From Aquimarina aggregata (GTDB lineage Bacteria > Bacteroidota > Bacteroidia > Flavobacteriales > Flavobacteriaceae), in NCBI RefSeq assembly GCF_001632745.1, contig NZ_LQRT01000024.1, positions 434,001 to 498,000 of the forward strand: a stretch of 64,000 bases of DNA, written 5' to 3'. A program made the position numbers and the translations under genes. Under the pieces are notes generated by a model. That model made no database searches, had not been told where the DNA came from, and saw only the letters and a list, made by a program, of their open reading frames with translations. Positions 50,927-63,004 of this stretch are shown here, piece by piece (positions within the stretch are counted from its first letter, which is position 1; every line of letters begins with the position of its first letter).

Positions 50927-53347
50927 TTAATTTTCTACTTTTAACTTATCGATTAAACGTTCAATTTTAATAATAGCTTCATCCGTTAGTTTCATTACAG
51001 AATTTTGATCAAGATGATACTGATTTGGATGTTCTAATTTTTCTAAAATTGGAATAACATCTTTAGCTTTTATCTGCTTAAACATGGGGAGCATCTTATG
51101 CGCAATCTGCTTAATTTTGATACTATTTTTTTCTTTAAGACTTATTTTGAAATCGTTAATGTTCTCAATAGTACTATCATAAAATGTGTCTAAAATCGCA
51201 TATAATGAATCAGAATCTCCATGTGCAAAAAGCATTAGGTCGTTTAAAGAATAGTCTTCGTTGCTACTGTTGTTGTTTGTTTCTTTATAATTGATCAAAT
51301 CAACACTTAAAATTTCTCCTATAAGATCTATAAGTGCTTTTGGAGCATATGGTTTTCTTAAACTACCAGAAAACCCTGCTTTTTGATATTCAGAAAAAGA
51401 AGTGTCGGTTCTTCCTGAAAGTGCTATTACAGGTAGTTTCGCTTGATCCGTATTGCCTTTTATTGTTTTTAAAAGCTCAAAACCATCCATTTTGGGCATT
51501 TGTATATCGGTAAGAATCAGATCATAATTATTACTATTAAGAAGAGTGATAGCATCGACACCATTTTTACAAACGTCATAAGAAAGTCCGGCTAAGGACG
51601 CAACTTCACTAGTTAAAGCTAATTGACTTGGGTCATCATCTACAATAAGCACTTTTTTATTATAAAAATTCTGTATTTCTAGAATTTCATTTTCTTCTTC
51701 CCTAACCAAAGAATTGGTAAGTTTAATAGGAATGTAAAAGGTAAATACACTTCCCTTTTCTGGTTCACTTGTTAATGTGATTTTACCATTAAGTAGTTTT
51801 ATTATTTTTTTGGTGATAGCAAGACCCAAACCAAAACCTCCGTATCTTTTTTCAGTATCATCATCCCCTTGAGAAAACTCTTCAAAAATGTATTTTTGTT
51901 GTGCGTTGGTAATTCCAATTCCGGTGTCTTTAACCGCTATAATTAATTGCTTTTCGCCTAGACCATTTTCGATTATTTTGCTTTCTACGGTTATAGACCC
52001 TGCATCTGTAAATTTATAAGCATTATTTAAAAGGTTTGTTAGCACTTGTTTTATTCTGAAAGGATCTCCTAAATATTGCTTGTTTAATTGATCATTAGTA
52101 CTGATCAAAATATCAAGATTTTTCTTATCGTTAACGGGTATAACACTAGATATTGTATTTTCTATTAATTCTTTAGGAGAAAAAGGGAGTTCTTCGATTA
52201 ACATTCTTCCGGCTTCAAGCTTAGATAAATCAAGAAGATCATTTACTAAATGAAGAATGTAATCCGAAGATTTTTTTAAATGCCCTAAATAGTGTTTTTG
52301 TTTATTGTTTAGCCCTGTTCGTTCTAGTAAATCAGAATATCCTATAACAGTATTTAGTGGTGATCGTAAATCATGAGTAACTGTATTGATTAGAGACTCT
52401 CTTGTTTTTAATAGAGATTCTGTATAGGTTTTTTCTGCTTCAAGTTCATTACGGTATTTCTGACTTTTTGAAACATCTTTGGTAATTAGATAGAGAAATA
52501 TAATCGCAATTAACAAGCTAATTGCTGCAATAATAACAATGATATTGGACGTGTCGTCCATTACCTTACTCGAAGCTTGTAAACGAGCAACGTATTGCGT
52601 TCTTTCGTTATTTTCTATTGCTGCCAGTAAATCTCTTAGTTTTTTAGTAGTTATTTGATCATTTTTAAGAATGTTGTTTTCTTTTAAAGAGATTTCTCGT
52701 TTGTATTTCTTTTCTTTTTTTTCAAGTTCGGTCAACACCTGTCTTACAGTAGTGGTAACAGAATCCATGGTTTGATTGGTCAATCTATTTGCATTGTCTT
52801 CTTTGAGAATATTTATAATATTAAACATTGCTTTTTTGTGCTTACTCTCAAGATTCTTAAACCGTTTTTCATAATTCGGATCTCCAAAAGATTCGTTGGC
52901 TTTTTTTAACTCATCAATGGCAGTAGCATAAATACCTTTTTTTTTGCGTTGACGGTAAATTTCGATAAGCTCTTCTAAATTTTTATTCTTACTGTCAATC
53001 AGATATTTAATACTATCAATTTTTTTGGTTTGTAGGGTGTCATCAGATATTTCAGAAACCTTATTGATTGTAGTAAGGATGGTGTCGATTTTAGTTTTAT
53101 AGATATCAAATTTTGCTATATCAGATGTCTGAACAATATTTCTAGTTAAGCTTTCAGCTTCATACAATCCAGTTATAGCTTTTCCTACAAGGAATAGTTT
53201 TTCATTGTTTTCGTTTTTAATCTCTGTAATCTGTGTGTAATTACTTAATTGCCTGTAGATTACCCAAAATGCAGTTACCGCCAATAAACCTGCGACTAGG
53301 TACCCGGCAATAATTTTAAAAGTCACCGATTTTTTAGTGTTCTTCAT
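50927..53347 (-). CDS. Hybrid sensor histidine kinase with receiver and HPt domains
   Basis: 806 residues: a membrane helix near 11-30, a long helical coiled-coil sensor (about 40-270), a second helix (IIVIIAAISLLIAIIFLYLI), HisKA with phospho-His in VTHDLRSPLN, HATPase with NLLNNAYKF, DTGIGI and GFGLGLAI, a receiver with LILTDIQMPKMDGFE, and a C-terminal HPt with AHKMLPMFK. A complete internal phosphorelay. The signal is unknown. No genes suggest a target apart from the adjacent response regulator. Confidence 0.94.
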   Translation of the reverse strand: MKNTKKSVTFKIIAGYLVAGLLAVTAFWVIYRQLSNYTQITEIKNENNEKLFLVGKAITGLYEAESLTRNIVQTSDIAKFDIYKTKIDTILTTINKVSEISDDTLQTKKIDSIKYLIDSKNKNLEELIEIYRQRKKKGIYATAIDELKKANESFGDPNYEKRFKNLESKHKKAMFNIINILKEDNANRLTNQTMDSVTTTVRQVLTELEKKEKKYKREISLKENNILKNDQITTKKLRDLLAAIENNERTQYVARLQASSKVMDDTSNIIVIIAAISLLIAIIFLYLITKDVSKSQKYRNELEAEKTYTESLLKTRESLINTVTHDLRSPLNTVIGYSDLLERTGLNNKQKHYLGHLKKSSDYILHLVNDLLDLSKLEAGRMLIEELPFSPKELIENTISSVIPVNDKKNLDILISTNDQLNKQYLGDPFRIKQVLTNLLNNAYKFTDAGSITVESKIIENGLGEKQLIIAVKDTGIGITNAQQKYIFEEFSQGDDDTEKRYGGFGLGLAITKKIIKLLNGKITLTSEPEKGSVFTFYIPIKLTNSLVREEENEILEIQNFYNKKVLIVDDDPSQLALTSEVASLAGLSYDVCKNGVDAITLLNSNNYDLILTDIQMPKMDGFELLKTIKGNTDQAKLPVIALSGRTDTSFSEYQKAGFSGSLRKPYAPKALIDLIGEILSVDLINYKETNNNSSNEDYSLNDLMLFAHGDSDSLYAILDTFYDSTIENINDFKISLKEKNSIKIKQIAHKMLPMFKQIKAKDVIPILEKLEHPNQYHLDQNSVMKLTDEAIIKIERLIDKLKVEN

Positions 53348-53476
53348 ATATTCCTATAACTGTAAAAACAGAAAAGCATTGTCCTGTTTCCATGTTAATT
53401 AGAGTTTTAAAAGCTGTATTTTAAGCAATCTACTCTATTACATAAAATAAAGTTACAATAAATCAATAAAACAGAG

Positions 53477-53484
53477 TACTTTTG
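53477..53484 (+). promoter_or_regulatory. -7 box before TPP riboswitch 1
   Basis: TACTTTTG fits TAnnTTTG and lies 10 bp before the riboswitch, so transcription starts at its 5' edge. Confidence 0.6.
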
Positions 53485-53493
53485 CCCCGAAAT

Positions 53494-53573
53494 CTCAAAG
53501 GGGTGCTAAAATCTAATGATTTGGCTGAGATCATACCCGATGAACCTGGGCGAGTAATGTTGCCAAGGGACGG
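53494..53573 (+). ncRNA. TPP riboswitch (THI element) 1
   Basis: The conserved blocks are in order: TCTCAAAGGGGTGCT, GCTGAGATCATACCC, GAACCTG, GTAATG and GGGA. It senses thiamine pyrophosphate. It stands before a TonB-dependent receptor gene, which should therefore be repressed when thiamine is plentiful. Confidence 0.95.
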
Positions 53574-53575
53574 TA

Positions 53576-53608
53576 GCATTAAAAAGATATATAAAATCTT
53601 TTTAATGC
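53576..53608 (+). promoter_or_regulatory. Expression-platform hairpin of TPP riboswitch 1
   Basis: GCATTAAAAAGAT (53576-53588) and ATCTTTTTAATGC (53596-53608), a 13-bp stem directly after the aptamer. No T tract follows, so it may not be a plain terminator; the start codon is another 120 bp away. Confidence 0.6.
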
Positions 53609-53727
53609 GTAATCGAGATGGTCATTAAACATTGTTGTTACTTATGTTTTGGCGATCTTACTATTTTTAATCAAACTAACAATTAAATAGAATAACTACC
53701 CCTTTTATTCGTAATGAACTTTTGCGA

Positions 53728-56115
53728 ATGAAAAATGCAATATTTTATCTTACATGCTTATTGTTGAGTAACTATATAGCCGCTCAAGAATTTCAATTAT
53801 CTGGAACAGTAACGGATCAAAAATCTCAACCGATTCCTAATGTTACGATACTTATTAAAGGTACATCTACGGGAACACAAACGAACGAAGATGGAAAATT
53901 TAGCTTTTACCTAGAAAAAGAAACATATACCTTAGTTTTTAGCTATCAAGGAACAGATAGAAAAGAAGTAGTAGTTGATTTAATAAAGGATAATGAACTG
54001 GATATTCAATTAGAAGAAATTCTGGAAAAACTAGATGAGGTTTTGGTAAAATCGGTACGTGTAGAGGCAGATTCACCAATTACACATTCAAATGTTTCAA
54101 AAGAAGAAATAGCAACGCGTAATCTGGGACAAGATATTCCTATTCTTTTAAACTACCTGCCAGGAGTTGTTTCTACTACAGATGCCGGTACTGGAGTTGG
54201 ATATACTTATATTCGTGTTCGAGGTAGTGATGCATCCAGAGTAAATGTAACGTTAAATGGGATTCCGTTTAATGATGCAGAAAGCCAAGGGACATTTTGG
54301 GTTAACCTACCAGATTTTGCTTCTTCTGTAGAAAATTTGCAGCTGCAACGAGGAGTAGGAACCTCTACAAACGGTTCTGGAGCTTTTGGAGCAAGTTTAA
54401 ATTTACTTACCGATGCAGTTTCTGAAACAGCTAGTGGTGAAATTTCAAATTCTTTTGGGTCATTCGGAACCAGAAGACATAATGTGAAATTTAGTACAGG
54501 GATATTAAATGATCATATTGAAATTGCAGGGCGATTATCAGCAATTGCCTCTGATGGTTACGTTGACCGTGCGTCTTCAGATTTAAAATCTTATTTTTTA
54601 CAAGGTTCTTATATCGATGATACTACATTAATCAAGGCCGTTGCTTTTGGAGGACATGAGATTACCTACCAATCATGGTTCGGTATTGATCAAACGACAT
54701 TAGAAAATGATAGAACTTTTAATCCTGCGGGACAGTATACAGATGCTGATGGAAATACTCGTTTTTATGACAATGAAGTCGACAACTATAAACAGGACCA
54801 TTATCAATTGCATTGGAATCAAAAATATACCAATAACTGGTCAACAAACTTAGGGTTAAATTATACCTATGGGCGTGGGTTTTTTGAGCAATTTAAAGAA
54901 GATGAGGATTTTGCTGATTACGATTTTACACCAATTGTGATAGGTGGGGAGACAATTAATACTACAGATTTGATTCGTCGTAGGTGGTTGGATAATGACT
55001 TCTATGTCATTAATGCCACTGCAAACTATAAAGACAATAATTTGGATGTTGATTTTGGAGCTTTTTATAGTTTTTATGATGGAGATCATTTTGGAGAAGT
55101 TATTTGGGCTCAAAATGCAGGAGGCTCAGAGATAAGAGATAACTATTATTTTGGTAATGGTAAAAAAGATGAGTTCACCATCTTTGGTAAAACAACATAT
55201 AGAATTAATGATCAATGGAGTGCGTTTTTAGATCTTCAAGGACGTTTTGTTGGATATGAAACCACAGGAGATACTTCAGATAGAGTGCCGCTGGAAGTGG
55301 ATGAGAAGTATGATTTTTTTAACCCGAAACTTGGAGCAACTTTTCATGTTAATAAAACGAATCACCTGTATGCCTCTTATGCAAGAGCGAACAGAGAACC
55401 ACGTAGAAGTGATTTTGAAAATGGAATCAACACAGCTGAAAGGCTAAATGATATAGAATTAGGATGGAGATTTACAAATAAGAAAGCAGTAATAAATGCA
55501 AATCTATATTACATGTGGTATAAGGATCAATTGGTACTAACTGGTGCTCTAGATGATGTAGGGGCGCCAATAAGAGCAACTAGCGGAGAAAGTTATCGAT
55601 TAGGGATCGAAATAGATGCAGATATAGCATTATGGGATAGGTTTATTATAAAACCTAATCTTGCCATAAGTTCAAATAAAAACAAGGACTTTGTAACTTC
55701 TAAAGATGGAAGTTTAGTAAATCTTGGAGATACAAACATTTCATATTCACCTAATATTGTATTGGGAAATATGCTTATTTATCAACCAATTAAAAATCTA
55801 CAATTAGGGTTTCTTTCAAAATTTGTAGGAGAACAATATATGGGTAATATTGATAGCAAAGCATCTAAGCTAGATAGCTTTTTTACTAATGATCTTAATA
55901 TTGTATATGAGATTAAAAATATACCAGTTTTTAAATCTATTGTGTTAACAGGGCTTGTAAATAATGTTTTTGATTTGGAGTACGTTTCTAACGGGTTTTT
56001 CTTCACTTTTGATGATGATTTTACTAACCCAGGAACTATTATTACAAGAGAAGGTGCGGGATTTTATCCACAGGCTGGAATAAATTTCTTGCTTGGTGCT
56101 ACATTGAAATTTTAA
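53728..56115 (+). CDS. TonB-dependent receptor, probably for thiamine or precursors
   Basis: 795 residues from the ATG at 53728. Signal peptide (ending YIAAQ), CarboxypepD_reg-like domain (QLSGTVTDQKSQPIPNVTILIKG), plug (about 125-235, DIPILLNYLPGVVSTTDAG, RVRGSDASRVNVTLNGIPFNDAESQG) and a 22-strand barrel ending in LLGATLKF. The substrate is inferred from the TPP riboswitch in its leader, 120 bp upstream. The outer-membrane import of thiamine or its breakdown products is the natural guess. Confidence 0.92.
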   Translation: MKNAIFYLTCLLLSNYIAAQEFQLSGTVTDQKSQPIPNVTILIKGTSTGTQTNEDGKFSFYLEKETYTLVFSYQGTDRKEVVVDLIKDNELDIQLEEILEKLDEVLVKSVRVEADSPITHSNVSKEEIATRNLGQDIPILLNYLPGVVSTTDAGTGVGYTYIRVRGSDASRVNVTLNGIPFNDAESQGTFWVNLPDFASSVENLQLQRGVGTSTNGSGAFGASLNLLTDAVSETASGEISNSFGSFGTRRHNVKFSTGILNDHIEIAGRLSAIASDGYVDRASSDLKSYFLQGSYIDDTTLIKAVAFGGHEITYQSWFGIDQTTLENDRTFNPAGQYTDADGNTRFYDNEVDNYKQDHYQLHWNQKYTNNWSTNLGLNYTYGRGFFEQFKEDEDFADYDFTPIVIGGETINTTDLIRRRWLDNDFYVINATANYKDNNLDVDFGAFYSFYDGDHFGEVIWAQNAGGSEIRDNYYFGNGKKDEFTIFGKTTYRINDQWSAFLDLQGRFVGYETTGDTSDRVPLEVDEKYDFFNPKLGATFHVNKTNHLYASYARANREPRRSDFENGINTAERLNDIELGWRFTNKKAVINANLYYMWYKDQLVLTGALDDVGAPIRATSGESYRLGIEIDADIALWDRFIIKPNLAISSNKNKDFVTSKDGSLVNLGDTNISYSPNIVLGNMLIYQPIKNLQLGFLSKFVGEQYMGNIDSKASKLDSFFTNDLNIVYEIKNIPVFKSIVLTGLVNNVFDLEYVSNGFFFTFDDDFTNPGTIITREGAGFYPQAGINFLLGATLKF

Positions 56116-56122
56116 ACGGATG

Positions 56123-56170
56123 CTATAAAAAAATGAAGTCCAAAATAATTGTACCTTCATTTTTTTATAG
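56123..56170 (+). terminator. Terminator of the TonB receptor gene
   Basis: CTATAAAAAAATGAAG (56123-56138) and CTTCATTTTTTTATAG (56155-56170), a perfect 16-bp stem. Confidence 0.9.
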
Positions 56171-56189
56171 TACTTTTATGGTATAAACT

Positions 56190-56265
56190 TTAGGGGTGTT
56201 TTCGCAAAAGCGAAATCTGAGAAATACCCTTTGAACCTGATTCGGTTAGTACCGACGAAGGGAAA
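56190..56265 (+). ncRNA. TPP riboswitch (THI element) 2
   Basis: Blocks: TTTAGGGGTGTT, a 5-bp variable stem (TTCGC/GCGAA), ATCTGAGAAATACCC, TTTGAACCTGATTCGG, and GAAGGGAAAAG. The CTGAGA and GAACCTG blocks are unambiguous. Controls the thi operon. Confidence 0.96.
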
Positions 56266-56275
56266 AGTTAATTAT

Positions 56276-56305
56276 CATATGATTTTTTATAATCATATGG
56301 TTTTT
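56276..56305 (+). terminator. Riboswitch-controlled terminator
   Basis: CATATGATT (56276-56284) and AATCATATG (56291-56299), then GTTTTTG. Placed 10 bp after the aptamer, it would stop transcription of the thi operon when TPP binds. Confidence 0.75.
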
Positions 56306-56362
56306 GATTCTTCGATTAAGGCTATACGCCTAAGGTTTATGGATTAATATTTATTTTATAGT

Positions 56363-56563
56363 ATGACCATAAGCGTAAACAATAAATCACAATCTGTTTC
56401 AGAAAACACCTCTATAGTAACACTATTAGCGCAATTAAATGTTGCTTCTAATGGGATAGCGGTTGCTATTAATAATGAAGTTATTTCTAAAGAGAATTGG
56501 AATAAAATACAATTACAAAAAGAAGATCATGTGACAATTATACAAGCCACTCAAGGAGGGTAA
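56363..56563 (+). CDS. thiS: Sulfur carrier protein ThiS
   Basis: 66 residues, ubiquitin-like, ending in the obligatory Gly-Gly (IIQATQGG). It carries sulfur as thiocarboxylate to ThiG. NGIAVAINNEVISKENW is the usual middle. It is first in the operon. Its activating enzyme ThiF is not in the window. Confidence 0.96.
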   Translation: MTISVNNKSQSVSENTSIVTLLAQLNVASNGIAVAINNEVISKENWNKIQLQKEDHVTIIQATQGG

Positions 56564-56636
56564 ATATTTGTAAATACCAATATAATTGTATGTAATGTCA
56601 GGTTTTCAACTAAACAATAAAAGCTCAAAACAATAA

Positions 56637-58502
<1,866 letters not shown>

Positions 58503-58543
58503 TTAAAAAGTAATATCAGGGATTTATAAATCAGAAAAACTTT

Positions 58544-59143
58544 ATGTTAATAGTACTAACATCAGAAAAACCATTAACAAATGAAGCAGAACAAATTAAT
58601 AATTTATTTAAGGCTGGTCTAGAAATATTGCATTTGCGTAAACCAACGTTTACCATTGATGGTTATCGTGCGTTATTAGACCAAATCGATGCAAAATATC
58701 ATAATAAAATTATGATACATCAATTTCCTGAGTTAACGATAGATTATAATCTTAGAGGTATACATTTACAAGAACAAGCAAGGTTAGATTTAGAAGATGC
58801 ATTGGAGGTAACTGCCAAAATATATACCAATAAAGGCTTTGCAGTAAGTAGTTCTTTTCATTCTAAAGAAGATATTAAAAATTGTTCTGTTGATTTTGAA
58901 TATGTACTATTAAGCCCTGTTTTTGGGTCTATTTCTAAAGCTGGATACAAAGGAAAAGGCTTTGATGTTACGGATTTGGATGCATTCGTTATCGGAATGG
59001 GAGGGGTCAATGAAGACACATTACAAGCAACTTTTGATTTAGGGTTTAAAGGAGTAGGTGTTTTAGGTGGTATATGGAATACAGAAGACTCGTTAGAGAG
59101 TTTTTTAAAGATCAATAAAGTCAATAGTCAGCTAGTAAAATGA
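58544..59143 (+). CDS. Thiamine phosphate synthase-like protein (ThiE/TenI)
   Basis: 199 residues, a beta-alpha barrel of the ThiE/TenI family (EILHLRKPTFTIDGYRALL, GIHLQEQAR, LLSPVFGSISKAGYKGKG, GMGGVNEDTL). Key ThiE residues around the pyrimidine site are changed relative to the second copy at 59949, so it could be a TenI-like aromatase or a second synthase. Third gene of the operon. Confidence 0.88.
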   Translation: MLIVLTSEKPLTNEAEQINNLFKAGLEILHLRKPTFTIDGYRALLDQIDAKYHNKIMIHQFPELTIDYNLRGIHLQEQARLDLEDALEVTAKIYTNKGFAVSSSFHSKEDIKNCSVDFEYVLLSPVFGSISKAGYKGKGFDVTDLDAFVIGMGGVNEDTLQATFDLGFKGVGVLGGIWNTEDSLESFLKINKVNSQLVK

Positions 59144-59166
59144 AACCTGACCATTAGAAATACAAA

Positions 59167-59940
59167 ATGAAAAATCGCCCATATACATTAACTATTGCAG
59201 GTTTTGATCCTTCTGGAGGTGCGGGGTTAATGGCAGATGTAAAAACCTTTGAGTCATTAAAGTGTTATGGACTTGCTGTGCAAACAGCAAATACGGTACA
59301 AAATGATATTAAGCTTATTGCATGCCAGTGGATTGATATATCTATTATTCAAGGACAGCTAGAGTTGTTGTTTGAACGTTTTGTTATAGATTTTGTGAAA
59401 ATTGGGATTGTTAAAAACTGGGAGATTTTAAATGAGATAATAGATATACTACTGGATAAAAATAGTAGTATTAAAATAATCTTAGATCCAGTGTTACGAT
59501 CAAGTTCGGATTTTGAATTTCATAGCCGATCATCAAAACAAGAGTCAGTAAATGAAAACTATTTTGAAGAAATATTAAAAAAAATATACCTACTCACTCC
59601 CAATTATCAAGAAATAGAGAAGTTGTATACTGATAGAAGTATAGAAGAAACTATCAAACATATAAGTGGCGTTACAAATCTATTTTTAAAAGGTGGACAT
59701 CGAAAAGAGGCTATAGGAAAAGATGAATTGTTTACTAGCACAGGAAAATATTTTATATTAAACCCTAAAGAAGAAAAGGTCTTTTCAGAAAAACATGGTA
59801 GCGGTTGTGTACTATCTTCTGCAATAACAGCATATCTAGCACATGGGTTTCCATTGTTGAAATCATGTTTTAGAGCCAAAAGATATACAGAAAAAGTATT
59901 AAGTTCTAATAAAAGCTTATTAGGATATCATAAGATGTAA
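59167..59940 (+). CDS. thiD: HMP/HMP-P kinase ThiD
   Basis: 257 residues. Ribokinase-fold enzyme. TIAGFDPSGGAGLMADVKTFE (start) and EKHGSGCVLSSAITAYLA (C-terminal catalytic GSGC) are clear. It phosphorylates hydroxymethylpyrimidine to the pyrophosphate. 23 bp after the ThiE-like gene. Confidence 0.95.
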   Translation: MKNRPYTLTIAGFDPSGGAGLMADVKTFESLKCYGLAVQTANTVQNDIKLIACQWIDISIIQGQLELLFERFVIDFVKIGIVKNWEILNEIIDILLDKNSSIKIILDPVLRSSSDFEFHSRSSKQESVNENYFEEILKKIYLLTPNYQEIEKLYTDRSIEETIKHISGVTNLFLKGGHRKEAIGKDELFTSTGKYFILNPKEEKVFSEKHGSGCVLSSAITAYLAHGFPLLKSCFRAKRYTEKVLSSNKSLLGYHKM

Positions 59941-59948
59941 TTATACAG

Positions 59949-60602
59949 ATGAAAGAAGTAAGTCTTCAATATATATCCCAAGGAAAAACACCAAATGACC
60001 ATCTTTATCATATAGAAGAAGTGTGTAAAGCAGGAGGTGCTTGGATACAATTAAGGTTAAAAGATGTTGATATGGTAACCTACTTAGATACCGCCTTAAA
60101 ATGCCGAAAAATTTGCGATCAATATAATGCCATAATGATTGTGAATGATAATGTTAGTATTGCTAAAGCTATCTTGGCAGACGGTGTTCATTTGGGATTA
60201 GAAGATATGGATCCTGTTGAAGCTCGTAAAATATTAGGAGCTAATTTTATAATAGGAGGTACAGCCAATACGATAAAAGATTGTATGCAACACGATATGA
60301 ACGGAGTAGATTATATAGGATTAGGACCTTTTAGGCACACAACTACAAAAAAGAAACTAAGTCCAATACTAGGAAATGAAGGCTATGCAAAAATAATCAC
60401 TGAGTTTAAAAATCAGAATTCTGAGATGCCTATTGTAGCGATTGGAGGAATAGATTACAACAATATTTCAGGACTTATAAATGCAGGTGTTTCTGGAATT
60501 GCAGTTTCAGGAATGTTGACAAACAAGAAAAACTTGAAAGAAAAAATAGAAGACGTAAAATCACTAATTTCTAGTGAGCTAAAATTAAAGTGTAATGGAT
60601 AA
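59949..60602 (+). CDS. thiE: Thiamine phosphate synthase ThiE
   Basis: 217 residues. [56 protein letters not shown] and IVAIGGI are the standard ThiE phosphate and pyrimidine motifs. It joins HMP-PP with thiazole phosphate. Overlaps thiG by 8 bp. Confidence 0.96.
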   Translation: MKEVSLQYISQGKTPNDHLYHIEEVCKAGGAWIQLRLKDVDMVTYLDTALKCRKICDQYNAIMIVNDNVSIAKAILADGVHLGLEDMDPVEARKILGANFIIGGTANTIKDCMQHDMNGVDYIGLGPFRHTTTKKKLSPILGNEGYAKIITEFKNQNSEMPIVAIGGIDYNNISGLINAGVSGIAVSGMLTNKKNLKEKIEDVKSLISSELKLKCNG

Positions 60603-61368
60603 GCTAAGAATTGTAGATAAAGAATTTTCGTCAAGATTATTTACAGGAACAGGAAAATTTAGTTCTTCGGTGTTAATGAAAGAAGCATTAGTTCGGGCCG
60701 AAAGTGAATTGGTTACGGTAGCCTTAAAGCGTGTTGATATTCATGATAAAAATGATGATATCGTATCACATTTAGATCATCCTAAAATTAACCTTTTGCC
60801 TAACACTTCTGGCGTTAGGGATGCAAAAGAAGCTGTTTTTGCAGCACAATTGGCAAGAGAAGCTCTTGAAACAAACTGGATAAAATTAGAGATTCATCCA
60901 GATCCTAAATACTTATTACCAGATCCGATAGAGACACTAAAAGCTACAGAAGAATTAGTAAAACTCGGGTTCGTGGTAATGCCGTATATTCATGCTGATC
61001 CTGTCTTGTGTAAACGACTAGAAGATGTAGGTGTGCAATGCGTTATGCCATTAGGGGCTCCTATTGGTAGCAATAAAGGATTAAAAACATTAGAGTTTTT
61101 AGAAATTATTATTGATCAAAGTAATGTTCCTGTAGTAGTGGATGCAGGTATCGGTAGCCCGTCACATGCAGCACATGCTATGGAGCTTGGTGCCGATGCA
61201 GTCCTGGTAAATACTGCTATTGCTGTATCCAGACAACCGGTTATGATGGCAGAAGCATTTAAAATTGCTGTACAGGCGGGTCGAATGGCATATGAGGCAA
61301 AATTAGCACCCGTTCAACAACATGCCCATGCAAGTAGTCCATTAACTTCATTTCTAACCGAAAGTTAA
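60595..61368 (+). CDS. thiG: Thiazole synthase ThiG
   Basis: 257 residues. Barrel enzyme forming the thiazole ring from DXP, ThiS thiocarboxylate and dehydroglycine. [35 protein letters not shown] and [25 protein letters not shown] are typical. Works with ThiH, whose gene is 5 bp downstream. Confidence 0.97.
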   Translation: MDKLRIVDKEFSSRLFTGTGKFSSSVLMKEALVRAESELVTVALKRVDIHDKNDDIVSHLDHPKINLLPNTSGVRDAKEAVFAAQLAREALETNWIKLEIHPDPKYLLPDPIETLKATEELVKLGFVVMPYIHADPVLCKRLEDVGVQCVMPLGAPIGSNKGLKTLEFLEIIIDQSNVPVVVDAGIGSPSHAAHAMELGADAVLVNTAIAVSRQPVMMAEAFKIAVQAGRMAYEAKLAPVQQHAHASSPLTSFLTES

Positions 61369-61373
61369 CCGAT

Positions 61374-62486
61374 ATGACATCTTTCAAAAGTATTTTTGAT
61401 CAATATAATTGGGAAGAAACGCTATCTGATATTCTTTCTAAAAAGGAAGAAGATGTGATTAGGGCTATTCAAGCAAATAAGCGTACTCTAGAAGATTTTA
61501 AAGCACTTATCTCTCCTGCTGCAAAACCATATTTAGAAGAAATGGCTCAGTTAAGCCGTTATACTACAAAGAAACGTTTCGGAAATACTATTCAAATGTA
61601 CGCACCAATGTATTTGAGTAATGAATGTCAGAATATATGCACATATTGTGGGTTTAGTATGACCAATAAAATTCCGAGAAGAACATTAACAGATGCTGAA
61701 ATTCTAAGGGAGGTTGAGTTTTTAAAATCTAAAGGTTATGACCATATATTATTAGTTACAGGAGAAGCTAATAAGACAGTAGGTGTCGATTATATCAATA
61801 ATGCAATAAGGCTAATACGATCAAAATTTGCAAACATTACTATTGAAGTTCAGCCAATGGATCAGGAAGACTATGAGCAATTAATAGATAATGGATTATA
61901 TGCGGTATTGGTATATCAAGAAACATATCATAGGGCCGAATATAAGAAGCATCACCCTAAAGGAAAGAAATCCAATTTTAACTATCGATTAGAGACTCCT
62001 GATAGATTGGGAAGGGCAGGGATTCATAAAATAGGTTTAGGAGCTCTTTTTGGATTAGAAGATTGGAGAGCAGATAGTTTTTTTACTGCATTACATTTAC
62101 TGTACTTACAAAAGACCTATTGGAAAACTAAGTACTCTATATCGTTTCCTAGATTGCGACCTCATAGTGGTGGATTAGAGCCTAAGGTTGTAATGACAGA
62201 TGCAGATCTAGTACAACTCATATGCGCGTTTAGGTTATTTGATGAAGATGTAGAGCTATCTATGTCCACAAGAGAAAGTGAAGTCTTTAGAGAGCATATA
62301 GTTTCTCTTGGAATTACATCAATTAGTGCAGAGTCTAAAACTAATCCAGGTGGATATGTTGTAGAACCGCAATCTTTAGAACAGTTCGAAATTTCTGATG
62401 ACCGTCCGACAGAAGAAGTTGTACAAATGTTGAAAAACCAAGGACTCGAAGTGGTCTGGAAAGACTGGGCGAATAATTGGAAATAG
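61374..62486 (+). CDS. thiH: 2-iminoacetate synthase ThiH
   Basis: 370 residues. Radical SAM with CQNICTYCGF (C-x3-C-x2-C) and the GETP-like GEANKTVG; YQETYHRAEYKKHHPKGKK and SFPRLRPHSGG are family motifs. It makes dehydroglycine from tyrosine. It ends the operon; thiF is absent. Confidence 0.97.
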   Translation: MTSFKSIFDQYNWEETLSDILSKKEEDVIRAIQANKRTLEDFKALISPAAKPYLEEMAQLSRYTTKKRFGNTIQMYAPMYLSNECQNICTYCGFSMTNKIPRRTLTDAEILREVEFLKSKGYDHILLVTGEANKTVGVDYINNAIRLIRSKFANITIEVQPMDQEDYEQLIDNGLYAVLVYQETYHRAEYKKHHPKGKKSNFNYRLETPDRLGRAGIHKIGLGALFGLEDWRADSFFTALHLLYLQKTYWKTKYSISFPRLRPHSGGLEPKVVMTDADLVQLICAFRLFDEDVELSMSTRESEVFREHIVSLGITSISAESKTNPGGYVVEPQSLEQFEISDDRPTEEVVQMLKNQGLEVVWKDWANNWK

Positions 62487-62500
62487 TAAATGGAGTTTAC

Positions 62501-62932
62501 CTAATTTGACACATTCAATGTGTTACCATTCTTTGTAACACGGTATGCTAAGAGTGGGTTTCCTCCTTCTCCTCTAATTTGTTGTCCAAATGATGCGATT
62601 TCATAAAGATTTTCATTTCCGCAATTAGATGAAGCTCTAGTGCCTTCAACTTTAAGAGCAGAACAATCACTAGGAGATATATTCGGGTCGCTTAATTCGT
62701 ATGCAAAAAATTGCTGGTCATTTTGATTATAAATAATCACACCACGTATTCCTCTTCCATCTGTTCTATCCACAAAAATACCTCCCGGAAACCTCAGATT
62801 ATTGTATTGGGGAAGGTCAAGGTTAATTTGAAAATTAACCGCTATATTAGGCAGGAAAGGGTTGTTTTGATCATCGTCTCCGCTACAGGATAATACTAAA
62901 AGAGCAGCGAATAAAAATACTAACTTTTTCAT
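62501..62932 (-). CDS. Lipoprotein of unknown function
   Basis: 143 residues with the signal KKLVFLFAALLVLSCSGDDDQN. A strongly acidic stretch after the lipid Cys is a Bacteroidota surface-export-like signal. The mature part has PGGIFVDRTDGRGIRGVIIYN and two cysteines (SDCSALK, SSNCGN), recalling Rieske-like lipoproteins of this phylum without the cluster ligands complete. Function unknown. Convergent with thiH. Confidence 0.7.
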   Translation of the reverse strand: MKKLVFLFAALLVLSCSGDDDQNNPFLPNIAVNFQINLDLPQYNNLRFPGGIFVDRTDGRGIRGVIIYNQNDQQFFAYELSDPNISPSDCSALKVEGTRASSNCGNENLYEIASFGQQIRGEGGNPLLAYRVTKNGNTLNVSN

Positions 62933-62964
62933 AAGACTATTATTGTTTTGCCAAAATACGTAAA

Positions 62965-62998
62965 TTTGTAATCTTCCGTAAATTTTTTGTTATCTTTG
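62965..62998 (+). promoter_or_regulatory. Promoter of greA
   Basis: TTTG (62965-62968), 22 bp, TATCTTTG (62991-62998), fitting TTTG / TAnnTTTG. Transcription should start near 63004. Confidence 0.65.
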
Positions 62999-63004
62999 GA
63001 TAAC

